A DNA stretch of 64,000 nt from Deinococcus sedimenti. GTDB taxonomy: Bacteria; Deinococcota; Deinococci; Deinococcales; Deinococcaceae. The position numbers were made by a program, and so were the translations under genes. The stretch spans positions 496,001-560,000 of the forward strand of contig NZ_BMQN01000001.1 in NCBI RefSeq assembly GCF_014648135.1, written 5' to 3'. Shown here piece by piece: positions 12,066-22,886 of the stretch (within the stretch, counting starts at the first letter, position 1; the number at the start of each line of letters is the position of its first letter). The notes beneath the pieces were generated by a model. That model had not been told where the DNA came from. It did not search any database and saw nothing but the letters and a program-made list of their open reading frames with translations.

Positions 12066-12689
12066 GTGCCCGCCGCGCAGCCCTGGCTGACCCACCCCGA
12101 CCCCCTGACCCGGCAGGTCGCCCGCGCCTACGCGCAGGGGGCGTTCCTGATGGACAACGGCGACGGCGTGCAGTTCTACAGCGTCGACGACCGCGCCATC
12201 GTGCCCCTGACCGAGGAGGGCGGCCTGCACGTCGCCCGCCGCCTCCGGCGCGACCTGCCGCACTTCACGTACCGCGTCGATACCAACTTCGATGCCGTCC
12301 TCGCCGGGTGCCGTGGCCTGCTTCCCGGCAGTCCCCCCCGCGACGGCGAGTGGATCAGCGACGACCTCACTGCCATCTACGGCCACCTGCACGACACCGG
12401 CCTCGCGCACTCCTTCGAGGCGTACCGGGACGGAGAACTGGCGGGCGGCGTCCTCGGCCTCGCCCTCGGCGGCGCGTTCATCGCCGAGAGCAAATTCCAC
12501 CGCGTCACCAACGGCAGCAAGGCCGCCCTCATCGGCCTCGCGGGCCACCTGCACGCCCGGGGCTTCACCCTCCTCGACGCGCAGATCCAGAACCCGCACC
12601 TCCAGACCCTCGGCGTGTACGAGATCGGCGCCGACGACTACGCCCGGCGACTCCAGACCGCCCTGAGCACCGACGCCACCCTCGACTAA
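12066..12689 (+). CDS. aat: Leucyl/phenylalanyl-tRNA--protein transferase
   Basis: 207 residues. It transfers Leu or Phe from aminoacyl-tRNA to N-terminal Arg/Lys of proteins, marking them for ClpAP/ClpS decay. Signature parts are GAFLMDNGDGVQFYS near the N-terminus, ESKFHRVTNGSKAAL in place of the usual ESMF(S/H)R..ASK, and LLDAQIQNPHLQTLG near the end. The protein is close to the family length and starts at GTG 12066 just after the thioesterase stop. Its stop overlaps that of the convergent cupin gene by four bases. Confidence 0.9.
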   Translation: MPAAQPWLTHPDPLTRQVARAYAQGAFLMDNGDGVQFYSVDDRAIVPLTEEGGLHVARRLRRDLPHFTYRVDTNFDAVLAGCRGLLPGSPPRDGEWISDDLTAIYGHLHDTGLAHSFEAYRDGELAGGVLGLALGGAFIAESKFHRVTNGSKAALIGLAGHLHARGFTLLDAQIQNPHLQTLGVYEIGADDYARRLQTALSTDATLD

Positions 12690-13210
12690 CGGGGCCCCGC
12701 GCCGCGCACCAGCCGCATCTCCGACCGGAACCGCCCCGACAGCACCACCGTCCACACGAAGATCAGGACGTCCACCACCGCAGGTCGCGGCCGCGCCCCG
12801 AAAATCCGCGCGAACAGCTCAGGCGTGCGCCGGGCGGGCGACACCGTCCAGTCCACGACCGCCCGCTCCGGCCCGGCATTCCGCATCGCGTGCGGCGTGC
12901 CGGGCCGCACCGTGAACGACTCGCCCGCCCCGTATACCCGCTCCCCGTCCGGCCACCAGACCGTCAACTGCCCCGACCGGACGGTGAACACCTCCGTCTG
13001 CGCCGGATGCAGATGCACCGGAGGAAACCTCCGCTGAGGCGCGTAATCCGCCCGGACCGTCAGCTGATCCGCCCCAGGGTGCGTCTCCAGCCGCTCGATG
13101 CGGGTGCCCAGCCCGAAGCGCGACTCGCCTACGCGCAGCGAACCCGCCCCGGGCCCATGCTCGACTCCGGCTGATCCGCGCCCCGCGCGGCGCGCTCCCA
13201 GCCGTGTCAT
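12686..13210 (-). CDS. Cupin-domain protein
   Basis: 174 residues. The cupin motifs are visible: PPVHLHPAQTEVFTVRSGQ (motif 1, two His and one Glu) and GTPHAMRNAG (motif 2 with His), so it probably binds a divalent metal. The last 35 residues form a hydrophobic segment (VDVLIFVWTVVLSGRF) that could be a membrane anchor. The substrate is unknown. The start overlaps an upstream small reading frame (ATGA at 13207-13210). Confidence 0.75.
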   Translation of the reverse strand: MTRLGARRAGRGSAGVEHGPGAGSLRVGESRFGLGTRIERLETHPGADQLTVRADYAPQRRFPPVHLHPAQTEVFTVRSGQLTVWWPDGERVYGAGESFTVRPGTPHAMRNAGPERAVVDWTVSPARRTPELFARIFGARPRPAVVDVLIFVWTVVLSGRFRSEMRLVRGAGPR

Positions 13211-13428
13211 GGCAGCCTCAGGGCGTCCGGCAGGGTCACCGCGATCCGCACGGGGAAGCCCGGCACATCGCCCCGCTGTTCAGGAGAGCCCGGCAGGGAA
13301 CGCACGCCAGGCCCACCGGACCAGCCGGACCGGGGGGCAGCTTCGGCCCGCGAGACCACCGAACGAACGCCGATCAGGGCTGAGGACAAGTGGGACAGGG
13401 GGATGTGGATGGGGGTGACTGACAGCAT
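13207..13428 (-). CDS. Possible small ORF coupled to the cupin gene
   Basis: A 73-codon frame beginning MLSVTPIHIPLSHLSSAL and ending RIAVTLPDALRLP, with GGGAGG upstream of ATG 13428. Its stop overlaps the cupin start as ATGA, the arrangement of a coupled gene pair. No family is recognised and codon bias is hard to judge at this length; it could also be the remnant of a longer gene. Confidence 0.3.
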   Translation of the reverse strand: MLSVTPIHIPLSHLSSALIGVRSVVSRAEAAPRSGWSGGPGVRSLPGSPEQRGDVPGFPVRIAVTLPDALRLP

Positions 13429-13772
13429 GGATGGGGTTCCTCCCGAGCTTGAGGCTCCAGTGATGACCGCATGGTGCCCGAGGGGTCGTGATTGAGCCGT
13501 GATTGCCCCGCAGTCCCCTTGCCGGAGGGGCAGTTCAGGCCCCACTGGGGCGACGAAGTCTGCCGGTCAATCCCATGAACACGAGCGCAGGCCCCTGTAC
13601 CCGATGCGCTCAACAGACGCCCGGCCGCGATGTCGCCCACCTGCCCACCCCCTGCAGAGGCCACACGAGGCGAAAACGTGAATCACCAGGGAATCAGCAC
13701 CCCATGGCTGAGGTCAGGTCACATCCGGAAAGGAAGTCCTGCCGACCACACCATCGGAACAAGGAGACCCCC
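13429..13772. other. Gene-poor intergenic stretch
   Basis: Short frames on both strands here look unlike the neighbouring genes and no family is recognised. The end of the stretch carries the ribosome site AAGGAG (13761-13766) of the decayed gene that follows. Confidence 0.4.
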
Positions 13773-14232
13773 AGGAAACGCATCTCCATCAGCCTGATCC
13801 TCCTCACCGCCACGCAGGCCGCCCCTGCCCTCCCGACCGGACTGGCCGGCAGCTGGTGGGAACAGCGCGTACCAGGACGTCCAGACGCGCGAGTGGCAGA
13901 ACGCCTCGTCCGCCGGTGAACTCGTGGAGATCAAATCCGACGGCACGGACCAGCGCACCCGGGTGCTCGTGATGACCACCTCCTCCCGCACGTCCCGGCT
14001 GCGCATCACCGAGAAGGGCCGCGTGAGCATGACCGGCGACCAGCTTCGCTACCAGCCGCCCTCCGGCGTGAACGAGGGCTACACCTGCACGCCCAGCAAC
14101 GACTGGCGCAGCACCTGGATCAACCCCGAAACGTACACCCTGACCCTCAGCCGGGACGGGCAGGGCCGCAGCATGACCCTGCACGGCAAGGAATCCGAAT
14201 ACCAGTGTCAACCCTTCCAGGCGAGCAGATGA
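13773..14232 (+). pseudogene. Decayed gene for a small secreted protein (lost start codon plus frameshift)
   Basis: AAGGAG at 13761-13766 is followed 6 bases later by AGG where an ATG is expected, then KRISISLILLTATQAA, a good signal peptide. The frame holds to GLAGSWW at 13859 and then runs out; from 13861 the next frame continues NSAYQDVQTREWQNA to TCTPSNDWRSTWINPE and QCQPFQASR, ending at TGA 14230-14232. Removing one G from GGTGGG (13855-13860) would join the two parts into one protein of about 150 residues. Two independent lesions in one gene argue for a real pseudogene over a sequencing error. The function is unknown. Confidence 0.65.
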
Positions 14233-14731
14233 ACGCCGCCCTTAACTGCCTGACCAGCCTGTCGCTCCTCACCGCCAGTGCCGCCCACGCCGCACCCTGA
14301 CCGGGACCACCCTGTGCATCAGCCCTCTGATCACCGTCATCACACCGGGCCTGACCCCGACCCAACTGCCAGACAGCCTGTAAGGCGAACTGAAGCGGGC
14401 CCTCCAGCAGGGCGCCATTCCGTTCAGGGAGAACAATGTGTGCAGCCGCTCGTCCGCCGAGATCGACCTGACCGCGGAGTACAGAGCACGCGTCAATCCC
14501 GAAGTCAGGGTCGCGATCAGCGTGCTCGACCGTTCCAGCGGGCCGCGAATCTACCGCTGGTCCAAGGTCACCTACCAGGGCGCCGCCGGCGGAGCGACCC
14601 AGGCCACCGCCGCCGCCCGGGCCGGAGTGGCACGCATGTCGACCGAGCTGGTCCGCGCTTACCGCGCCGCCAACCCGCCCATGACACCACAAGGAGACAA
14701 CAAGAACCCCCGTCTGGGACGGGGGTTTTCC

Positions 14732-14746
<15 letters not shown>
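14229..14746 (+). pseudogene. Second decayed secreted-protein gene (frameshift plus internal stop)
   Basis: ATG 14229 overlaps the preceding stop (ATGA). The first frame gives MNAALNCLTSLSLLTASA AHAA, a signal peptide, then hits TGA 14298-14300. The frame starting near 14294 continues TLTGTTLCISPLITVITPG, meets a TAA at 14381-14383, and goes on as GELKRALQQGAIPF...VNPEVRVAISVLDRSSGP...VARMSTELVRAYRAANPP. This readable C-terminal part runs through the terminator into the tRNA, so the true stop is probably lost or shifted and the end given here is only where that frame closes. Together with its neighbour it formed a two-gene secreted-protein operon. Confidence 0.6.
14705..14729. terminator. Intrinsic terminator
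   Basis: A perfect 10-bp stem (14705-14714 / 14718-14727) with a 3-base loop runs into TTTT. It ends the decayed operon on the plus strand and can also serve tRNA-Lys on the minus strand. Confidence 0.8.
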
Positions 14747-14807
<61 letters not shown>

Positions 14808-14934
14808 AGGTGGTCTTGTGTCGCTGCGTGCCGTGTGAGCGCGTTCTCAGCGGGAGTGAGTATATGTGGCCCGTGCCGGGGTGTCAACACCCGCCCCGGC
14901 TGCTGCGCGGAAGCGGGTGCTGGAGGCTGGAACT

Positions 14935-16275
<1,341 letters not shown>

Positions 16276-16281
16276 GCTGTC

Positions 16282-16287
16282 ACGCTA
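16282..16287 (-). promoter_or_regulatory. -10 element (TAGCGT) of ffh
   Basis: TAGCGT on the minus strand, 6 bases before ATG 16275; divergent from TACGCT at 16330. Confidence 0.5.
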
Positions 16288-16329
16288 CCACGCAGCCCCA
16301 TCCGCATCTGTGCCGTGGGTGCCGACTGC

Positions 16330-16335
16330 TACGCT
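16330..16335 (+). promoter_or_regulatory. -10 element (TACGCT) of the MazG-like gene
   Basis: TACGCT, 7 bases before ATG 16343. Confidence 0.55.
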
Positions 16336-16342
16336 GCCCGGC

Positions 16343-16624
16343 ATGGCCAAACTCGTCCGCGACCGCATTCCCGAGCTGTTTGGCGGCACCGCCCGTCTGC
16401 TGAATGAAGAGGAGTACCGCGCCGCGCTGCGCGCCAAGCTGGAGGAGGAGGTCACGGAGTACCTCGACTCCGGCGAGCCTGAGGAACTGGCCGACGTGCT
16501 GGAGGTCCTGCGTGCCCTGGCGGCCCTGCACGACCTGACCCCGGAGGATCTGGAGGCCCTGCGCCGCGCGAAGGCGGACGCGCGGGGAGGCTTCACGGGC
16601 CGGGTGTGGTGGACGCCAACCTAA
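16343..16624 (+). CDS. MazG-like nucleoside triphosphate pyrophosphohydrolase
   Basis: 93 residues. It opens with KLVRDRIPELF, the typical start of small phosphoribosyl-ATP pyrophosphohydrolase-like proteins, and has the helical metal-binding pattern KLEEEVTEYLDSGEPEELAD with ExxE...ExxD. Such proteins hydrolyse NTPs or related phosphoanhydrides to monophosphates and PPi. The frame continues upstream only through noncoding sequence; the leaderless -10 fixes the start. Confidence 0.85.
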   Translation: MAKLVRDRIPELFGGTARLLNEEEYRAALRAKLEEEVTEYLDSGEPEELADVLEVLRALAALHDLTPEDLEALRRAKADARGGFTGRVWWTPT

Positions 16625-16645
16625 CGCCCGTTAGGCAGGGCGCGC

Positions 16646-16651
16646 TATGCT
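16646..16651 (+). promoter_or_regulatory. -10 element (TATGCT) of the thiolase gene
   Basis: TATGCT, 6 bases before ATG 16658. Confidence 0.55.
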
Positions 16652-16657
16652 GCGCGC

Positions 16658-17839
16658 ATGCAAAGAGCAGTGATCGTCGCGGCCAGCCGCACGCCCACCG
16701 GGAAATTCCTCGGCAGCCTCGAGAGCGTCAGCGCCGTCGACCTGGGTGCCACCACCCTCCGCGAGACGCTGCGCCGCAGCGGCCTGGACGCCGCCCTGAT
16801 CGAGGAAGTCGTCATGGGCCAGGTCGTGCAGGCGGGCAGCGGACAGAACCCCGCCCGACAGGCCGCCCTGAAAGCCGGACTGACCAACGAGGTCGGCGCG
16901 CTGACCATCAACAAGGTGTGCGGCAGCGGCCTGAAAGCCGTGATCCTCGCCGCGCAGAGCATCCGCGCCGGGGACCAGCACGCCGTCCTCGCCGGGGGCA
17001 TGGAAAGCATGAGCAACGCCCCGCACCTGCTGCCCGGCGCGCGCAAGGGCTACCGCCTGGGCCACGCGCAGGTCCTCGACGCGAACACCCACGACGGCCT
17101 GTGGTGCTCCATCAACGACGAGGGCATGGGCCTGACCGGCGAACGCGTCGCCGAGAAGTACGCGATCACGCGCGAGGAACAGGATGCCTACGCCACGCAG
17201 AGCCACCGCCGCGCCATCGCCGCGCAGCAGGAGGGCCGTTTCACCGACGAGATCGTCCCCGTGACGGTCAAGGGCCGCAAGGGCGACACCGTTGTCGACA
17301 CCGACGAAGGCCCCCGCGCCGACACCAGCGAGGAGACCCTGGGCCGCCTGAAGCCCGCCTTCAAGAAAGACGGCTCGGTCACTGCCGGGAACGCCCCCGG
17401 CCTGAACGACGGCGCGGCCAGCCTGATGGTCGTCAGCGCCGACTTCGCCCAGGCGCACGGCCTGACCCCCCTGGCCGAGATCGTCGACTACGCCACGGGC
17501 GGCCTCGCGCCCGAATGGGTCATGATGACGCCCGTCCCCGCCACGCAGAAACTCCTGAACAAACTCGGCTGGCAGCCCAGTGACGTGGACCTGTGGGAAC
17601 TCAACGAGGCGTTCAGCGTGCAGAGCCTCGCCGTCGCCCGCGAACTCGGCCTCGACCCCACCCGCGTCAACGTGAACGGCGGCGCCGTCGCCCTCGGCCA
17701 CCCCATCGGCGCCAGCGGCGCACGCATCCTCGTCACCCTCCTGCACGCCCTGAAACAGCAGGACAAGGAAACGGGCATCGCCACCCTGTGCATGGGCGGC
17801 GGCAACGGCCTCGCCCTCGCCGTCAAGCGGGTAGGCTGA
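16658..17839 (+). CDS. Acetyl-CoA C-acetyltransferase (thiolase)
   Basis: 393 residues, the thiolase-family length. The nucleophile is Cys88 in [11 protein letters not shown]; the general acid/base residues are His348 in [10 protein letters not shown] and Cys378 in LCMGGGNG. It condenses two acetyl-CoA to acetoacetyl-CoA or runs in reverse for beta-oxidation. A 3-hydroxyacyl-CoA dehydrogenase lies two genes downstream on the same strand, so a short-chain acyl-CoA pathway is likely; the direction is not evident. Confidence 0.95.
   Translation: MQRAVIVAASRTPTGKFLGSLESVSAVDLGATTLRETLRRSGLDAALIEEVVMGQVVQAGSGQNPARQAALKAGLTNEVGALTINKVCGSGLKAVILAAQSIRAGDQHAVLAGGMESMSNAPHLLPGARKGYRLGHAQVLDANTHDGLWCSINDEGMGLTGERVAEKYAITREEQDAYATQSHRRAIAAQQEGRFTDEIVPVTVKGRKGDTVVDTDEGPRADTSEETLGRLKPAFKKDGSVTAGNAPGLNDGAASLMVVSADFAQAHGLTPLAEIVDYATGGLAPEWVMMTPVPATQKLLNKLGWQPSDVDLWELNEAFSVQSLAVARELGLDPTRVNVNGGAVALGHPIGASGARILVTLLHALKQQDKETGIATLCMGGGNGLALAVKRVG
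17832..17837 (+). promoter_or_regulatory. -10 element (TAGGCT) overlapping the thiolase stop
   Basis: TAGGCT shares its last T with the thiolase TGA and lies 7 bases before ATG 17845, so the YciI gene may have its own start in addition to read-through. Confidence 0.45.
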
Positions 17840-17844
17840 GCACC

Positions 17845-18153
17845 ATGACGACCCTGTGGATCATCGAGAGTACCTACCTCAAACCCACCGACGAGATCGC
17901 CAAGGTCACCCCCGCCCACCGCGAATGGCTCGACCAGCACTACAGAAGCGGCGTGTTCCTCACCAGCGGCCGCAAGGTCGACAACACCGGCGGCGTGATC
18001 GTCGCGCAGGCCGACACCCTCCAGGACCTCGTGGACCTGTTCGACCACGACCCCTTCGTCCAGGCCGGATGCTCGCGCTACAAGTACACCGCCTTCAACC
18101 CCGTCAAACGCGGTCGGGCCGTGGAACTGGAAGGCGTGCCGCTCGTCGAGTAA
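17845..18153 (+). CDS. YciI-like protein
   Basis: 102 residues matching the YciI fold: beta strand TLWIIESTYLKP, then PAHREWLDQHYRSGVFLTSGRK with the conserved His-Arg, then GGVIVAQADTLQDLVDLFDHDPF. The proposed function is a small-molecule hydrolase or dehydrochlorinase-like activity, but most members are uncharacterised. It sits 5 bases after the thiolase stop, and its own stop overlaps the next ATG (TAATG). Confidence 0.85.
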   Translation: MTTLWIIESTYLKPTDEIAKVTPAHREWLDQHYRSGVFLTSGRKVDNTGGVIVAQADTLQDLVDLFDHDPFVQAGCSRYKYTAFNPVKRGRAVELEGVPLVE

Positions 18154-18451
18154 TGGCGGTCTTCATTGCCGGAACAGGCGAAAGTGACCTCAGCCTGTCC
18201 AATGCGGTGTTTTCAGCCCTCCGCGATGAGCTTGATACAGCGGGCCGTGACGCTGAGCTGGACCAGATCATGGAATCAGCGGAACTGACCTACCTGCTGG
18301 AACTGGAGCCCCTGACAGCCGAGCAACGGCTGGAAATCGCCCAGGGTGTGACCCGGTTGAGAGACCGTGCGGCGGAGAGGCAGGCTGCACCGGAACTGTT
18401 GGACTATCTGACACGCGTCAAGGAATTCATCCTGACGCAGGGAGTAAATCA

Positions 18452-18455
<4 letters not shown>
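18153..18455 (+). CDS. Hypothetical acidic helical protein, 100 residues
   Basis: [19 protein letters not shown] begins a small, mostly helical, acidic protein with no recognised family. It is wedged between YciI (TAATG overlap) and the acyl-CoA dehydrogenase gene (ATGA overlap), so translation of all three appears coupled. That makes a role linked to the pathway enzymes plausible, although GC content in this gene is lower than in its neighbours. Confidence 0.7.
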
Positions 18456-19288
<833 letters not shown>

Positions 19289-19357
19289 TCCTCACATCCA
19301 CTTCACCCATCCGGGGCGGTCCACGCAGACGGCCCCGGGTTCGTGTTAGAACGCAGC

Positions 19358-20197
19358 ATGCTCACAACCCGCTGGTTGACTGCCCTGACCGCCACCGCCG
19401 CTCTCACTGCCCTTGCCCTGCCAGCGCAGGCTGCCGACCTCCGACTGAGCGCCACCAGCAGCCTGGGCCTGTCGTGCGGCGTTGTCGGCGCCCGCGCTGG
19501 CCTTCAGGAGAGCCGTTTCGGTGGATTTTTCGAGGGCGCCTACTGCACCAGTAACGTGCAGGGCGAGTCGGGTCGGGGCGCGTTCGGCGCAGGGTTGACG
19601 TTCGACGTGTTCGACGCGGGTCTGATCAGTGGGTACGTGCTGGCCGGTGGGGGCGTGCAGGGCGGTTCCTCGGTGTTGTTCGCGGGGGTGGGTGCCCGCG
19701 CTGGATTGGATCTCGTGCCGGTCGAGGGCTTCGTGGAGGCTGGGGTGCAGCGAGTGAATACCATTCTGCAACCCATCTACGGGCCGCGCTTGACGGTGGG
19801 CGTGACGTACCGCGTCAATGTTGGCGACCTGAGTCAGTACGCCTCGCCTGTGACCGAGACGGGCAGTGCGGTGCCCGCATCGGCAGGTGTGCCGGTTCAG
19901 TGCAGCCTCACGCCGCAGGAGGATGCGGCGGCGGCCAGTGCGGCAACGGTGGCCGCCGCCCGGGAGGCGCTGTCGGCCGCGGCCAGTTCCTACGCTGCAG
20001 GCTTCAGCGATTTCGCCTACGACGTCAACGTCGGTGGAGTCAGCATTAACGGCAACAGCGCCACGGTCAGTGGCAGTGTCACAGTCAGCCTCACGAGCCG
20101 CGCGTCCGGTCAGCGCACCGCCGAGACGTACCCGGGCACGGTGACCCTCGTGCGGGAAGGGTGCGGCTGGCGGCCTACCGGGTACTCGCGCGGCTGA
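19358..20197 (+). CDS. Secreted protein, probably beta-rich, unknown function
   Basis: 279 residues. The signal peptide is MLTTRWLTALTATAALTALALPAQA, cut before ADLRLS. The middle is Gly/Val rich with alternating hydrophobics (FGAGLTFDVFDAGLISG, LFAGVGARAGLDLVP), suggesting an outer-membrane-type barrel or autotransporter-like fold; then an Ala-rich helix and a second beta region. Three cysteines lie in the mature part. No family is named. ATG 19358 is chosen for the signal peptide; a weak TAGAAC precedes it. Confidence 0.65.
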   Translation: MLTTRWLTALTATAALTALALPAQAADLRLSATSSLGLSCGVVGARAGLQESRFGGFFEGAYCTSNVQGESGRGAFGAGLTFDVFDAGLISGYVLAGGGVQGGSSVLFAGVGARAGLDLVPVEGFVEAGVQRVNTILQPIYGPRLTVGVTYRVNVGDLSQYASPVTETGSAVPASAGVPVQCSLTPQEDAAAASAATVAAAREALSAAASSYAAGFSDFAYDVNVGGVSINGNSATVSGSVTVSLTSRASGQRTAETYPGTVTLVREGCGWRPTGYSRG

Positions 20198-20203
20198 GGC
20201 GGG

Positions 20204-20767
20204 TCAGCGCCCCTTGCTGTTGTATTCGGCGTTGGGGGTGAAGCCCAGGGCGCTGCTGACGCGGTTGGTCATGTTGAACATCCCGATGACCTGCGTGGCT
20301 TCCAGGATGGCGTGGTCGTTCAGGCATGCCGCGCGGAGGTCGTGCAGGTCCTGTTCGGTCATGTGGGCTGGTGTCACGGTGAGTTTCTCCGCGTAGGCGC
20401 ACAGGGCCGCCTGCTGGGCACTGAGGGTGGCGTGCCGCCAGTTCATGGCGACCGTGTCGGCCAGTGCGGGGTCGCCGCTGGACTCGTGCAGGGCCGCGCC
20501 ATGGGAGACGGCGCAGTACGTGCAGCGGTTCAGGCCGCTGACGACCACGGCCAGGAGTTCCCGGTCGATGGTGCTGAGGTGCCCGTCGCGGTTGACCAGG
20601 GTGTTGAAGTCGTTCCACCATGCCAGTAACGTGTCGGGGTTCAGGGCCTGCGCGCGGAACACGTTGGGTACGAAGCCGAGGTTGGCCCTGGCTTTCGCGT
20701 GGAGTTTCTGCACGCCTTCGGGCGCGGTCGTGTCGTCGGGGACGGCCAGCCAGGAAATGCGGTTCAT
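20204..20767 (-). CDS. Peroxidase-related AhpD/carboxymuconolactone decarboxylase-like protein
   Basis: 187 residues. The AhpD-type redox motif is C82-x2-C85-x3-H89 ([11 protein letters not shown]), followed by the family helix bundle. Such proteins reduce peroxides through the cysteine pair using a lipoyl partner. TACGCT (20777-20782) lies 9 bases before ATG 20767. It is divergent from the MBL gene with only 38 bases between the starts. Confidence 0.9.
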   Translation of the reverse strand: MNRISWLAVPDDTTAPEGVQKLHAKARANLGFVPNVFRAQALNPDTLLAWWNDFNTLVNRDGHLSTIDRELLAVVVSGLNRCTYCAVSHGAALHESSGDPALADTVAMNWRHATLSAQQAALCAYAEKLTVTPAHMTEQDLHDLRAACLNDHAILEATQVIGMFNMTNRVSSALGFTPNAEYNSKGR

Positions 20768-20776
20768 GGGACGTCC

Positions 20777-20798
20777 AGCGTACGCCGCGTGGCATCAT
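20777..20798. promoter_or_regulatory. Divergent -10 elements
   Basis: TACGCT on the minus strand (20777-20782) serves the AhpD-like gene, and CATCAT on the plus strand (20793-20798) lies 7 bases before GTG 20806. The second is an imperfect match. Confidence 0.4.
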
Positions 20799-20805
20799 CG
20801 GGCGC

Positions 20806-21426
20806 GTGAATGTGGAAGTCCGTCCCCTGTACGCGAACGTGTTCCTGCTGAGTGGTCCGGAGGGGCGCCTGCTGGTGGACAGTGGAGCGCTGTCGCATGT
20901 GCCCCGGTTCGCGGCGTTGCTGCGGGCCTTCCGGCCGGACGCGCTGCTGCTCACGCACGCGCATGTGGATCACGCGGGGAACGCGTTTCTGGCCGCGCGG
21001 GCGGGCGTTCCGGTGCTGGCGCACCCGCTAGAGCACCCGGCGCTGCTGGGGCAGTTGCACGACCTGCCGTACCCGGCGGGCTTTCCGGCCCTGGGCCGCG
21101 TGATCTCCCGCGCGCACCCGAAACTGCGCTCCGTGCAGGCTGCACTGCCGGGGCGGGACGTGCTGGGCTGGAGGGTGGTGCACCTGCCGGGGCACACGCC
21201 GGGGCAGGTCGGGATGCTGCGGGACGGGGTGCTGATCGCCGGGGACGCCGTGGTGGGTGGCCCGGACGGCGCGCACCTGCCCCGCGCGGCGTACAACCAC
21301 GACCACGCGCAGGCGCTGGATACGCTCAGAGGCCTGCTGGACCTCGACCTGCGGGAGGTCTGGCCCGGACATGGCGGTCGCCTCATGCCCGAGCAGATCC
21401 GCGCCCGTGCCGAACGGGATGGTTGA
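20806..21426 (+). CDS. Metallo-beta-lactamase-fold hydrolase
   Basis: 206 residues. The metal motif is HAHVDHAG (51-58), with HLPGHTPGQ, IAGDAV and a closing PGHGG, giving all the usual zinc ligands. Such enzymes hydrolyse thioesters or phosphodiesters; the substrate is not evident. The start is GTG 20806 (VNVEVRPLYANVF), which fits the first beta strand of the fold. Its stop codon lies inside the left arm of an intergenic palindrome. Confidence 0.87.
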   Translation: MNVEVRPLYANVFLLSGPEGRLLVDSGALSHVPRFAALLRAFRPDALLLTHAHVDHAGNAFLAARAGVPVLAHPLEHPALLGQLHDLPYPAGFPALGRVISRAHPKLRSVQAALPGRDVLGWRVVHLPGHTPGQVGMLRDGVLIAGDAVVGGPDGAHLPRAAYNHDHAQALDTLRGLLDLDLREVWPGHGGRLMPEQIRARAERDG

Positions 21427-21479
21427 TGGTGAACAGTTGATGGTTGACGGAAGGGACCACGCCCCCTCCATCAACCATC
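21418..21479. repeat. Palindromic GATGGTTGATGG element, copy A
   Basis: GATGGTTGATGG at 21418-21429 is the exact reverse complement of 21468-21479, with a second left-type copy (GTTGATGGTTGA, 21436-21447) between. Three related copies occur at 36961, 44195 and 45650. Confidence 0.7.
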
Positions 21480-21500
21480 GACTTTCAACCTTCTACCGCT

Positions 21501-22670
21501 TCACTTCTTGGGTTCGTCGGCGACCTGTCCGGTGACGCCCTGGGCGACCCAGGCCATGTTGTTCAGGTCGGCGATGCTGGCGACCTTCCCGGCGGGGACG
21601 CGCAGGATGCCGTTGCGGTCTTTGAGGGGGCCGGTGAAGGGGTCGAACTTGCCGCCCTTCTCCATGTCGGTCTTGAGGGCCATGACGCGGTCGTACACGG
21701 TGGTTTTCTTGCCGGCGACGGTGATGGTCTTGGCTTTCAGCGCGGGGACCCATTTGGGGTTGATGGCCATGCCGTCCTGCGCGCCGAGTTCGACGCTGCC
21801 GCCGCGCAGCAGGTTCCAGTAGTCGACCTTCTGGAGGTTCTTGGTAGTGTACGTGCCGGTGCGGACCTTGGTCAGGAAGTCGATGTAGATGCGCTCCCAG
21901 TGGACGAGCTGGCCGCTGACGACGTAGTCGGGCGCGAACTTGTACATGGGGGAGTAGTGGGCGAAGGACGGGATCTTGCGCGCGGCGGCGGTCTGCACGA
22001 CGGTCGCGGTGTCTTCCGTGAAGGCCAGGGCGCCTGCCCCCTCGCTGATGAGGGCCTCGGCGGCTTCGCGGGCCTTGTTGGGGTCGAACCACGCGTTGAT
22101 CCACTTGACGCTGACGGTCGCCTTGGGGTTCACGGCGCGGGCGCCGAGCGCGAAGGCGCTGATGTGCCGCTTGAGTTCGGGAACGGGGAACGCGGCGACG
22201 TACCCGAGCTTGTCGCTCTTGCTGACGGCGGCGGCCATCATGCCGTTCAGGTAGTAGATCTGGTAGAAGTCCGCCATGTACGTGGCCATGTTCGGGGCGC
22301 GTTTGAAGCCGCTGGCGTGCGCGAAGATCACGTTCGGGTACTTCTTCGCGGCGTCCAGCGTCTGGTCCATGAACCCGAAGGAGGTGGTGAAGATCACCTT
22401 GCAGTTGTCCTTGACCAGACGGTCGATGACGGGCGTCGCCTGACCTTCGGGCACGCTTTCCACGTACTTCGTTTCCAGCCAGGGGAGGGCCTTCTCGGTC
22501 TTCTTGCGGGCCTCGTCGTGGGCGTAGCTCCAGCCGATGTCGCCGACCGGGCCGACGTAGATGAAGCAGGCCTTGAGTTTGCCGGTCTGCTGGGCCTGCG
22601 CGGCGGGGCTGGCGGCGGTGCTCAGGAGTGCCAGGGACAGGGGCAGGACAGCGAGGAGTGCTTTCTTCAT
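21501..22670 (-). CDS. BMP-family nucleoside-binding protein of an ABC transporter
   Basis: 389 residues. The signal peptide is MKKALLAVLPLSLALLSTA..AQA; the mature part (CFIYVGPVGDIGWSYAHDEA, then VIFAHASGFKRAPNMATYMADFYQIYYLNG) is the BMP/PnrA fold that binds purine nucleosides. Unlike many BMP proteins it lacks a lipobox. Its likely partners, two permeases and an ATPase, lie at 25.4-29.0 kb on the same strand but are separated by msrPQ and a GNAT gene. GGAGG precedes ATG 22670. Confidence 0.92.
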   Translation of the reverse strand: MKKALLAVLPLSLALLSTAASPAAQAQQTGKLKACFIYVGPVGDIGWSYAHDEARKKTEKALPWLETKYVESVPEGQATPVIDRLVKDNCKVIFTTSFGFMDQTLDAAKKYPNVIFAHASGFKRAPNMATYMADFYQIYYLNGMMAAAVSKSDKLGYVAAFPVPELKRHISAFALGARAVNPKATVSVKWINAWFDPNKAREAAEALISEGAGALAFTEDTATVVQTAAARKIPSFAHYSPMYKFAPDYVVSGQLVHWERIYIDFLTKVRTGTYTTKNLQKVDYWNLLRGGSVELGAQDGMAINPKWVPALKAKTITVAGKKTTVYDRVMALKTDMEKGGKFDPFTGPLKDRNGILRVPAGKVASIADLNNMAWVAQGVTGQVADEPKK

Positions 22671-22886
22671 GGTGAACCTCCGGGGAAGGGGGTGAAGCCT
22701 GACTTCATTGTGCCTTCATTCTGTCGCGAAGGATAGGGACAGGATGACCAGATGCCCCGGCCTGCCCCGGAGAGGACTGGCCCGGATGTGCATTTTGTCG
22801 CGCTGACCGACGCTACCGTGCGCCGCGTGACAGTGCACTGAACCGAAACCGCTCAGGCTGCGTACACCTGTTCAGGAGGTTCACCC

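Noticed and set aside
22671..22886. Possible purine riboswitch upstream of the BMP gene
   Set aside because: No conserved riboswitch core could be seen; only an ordinary ribosome site and a TATCCT are visible.
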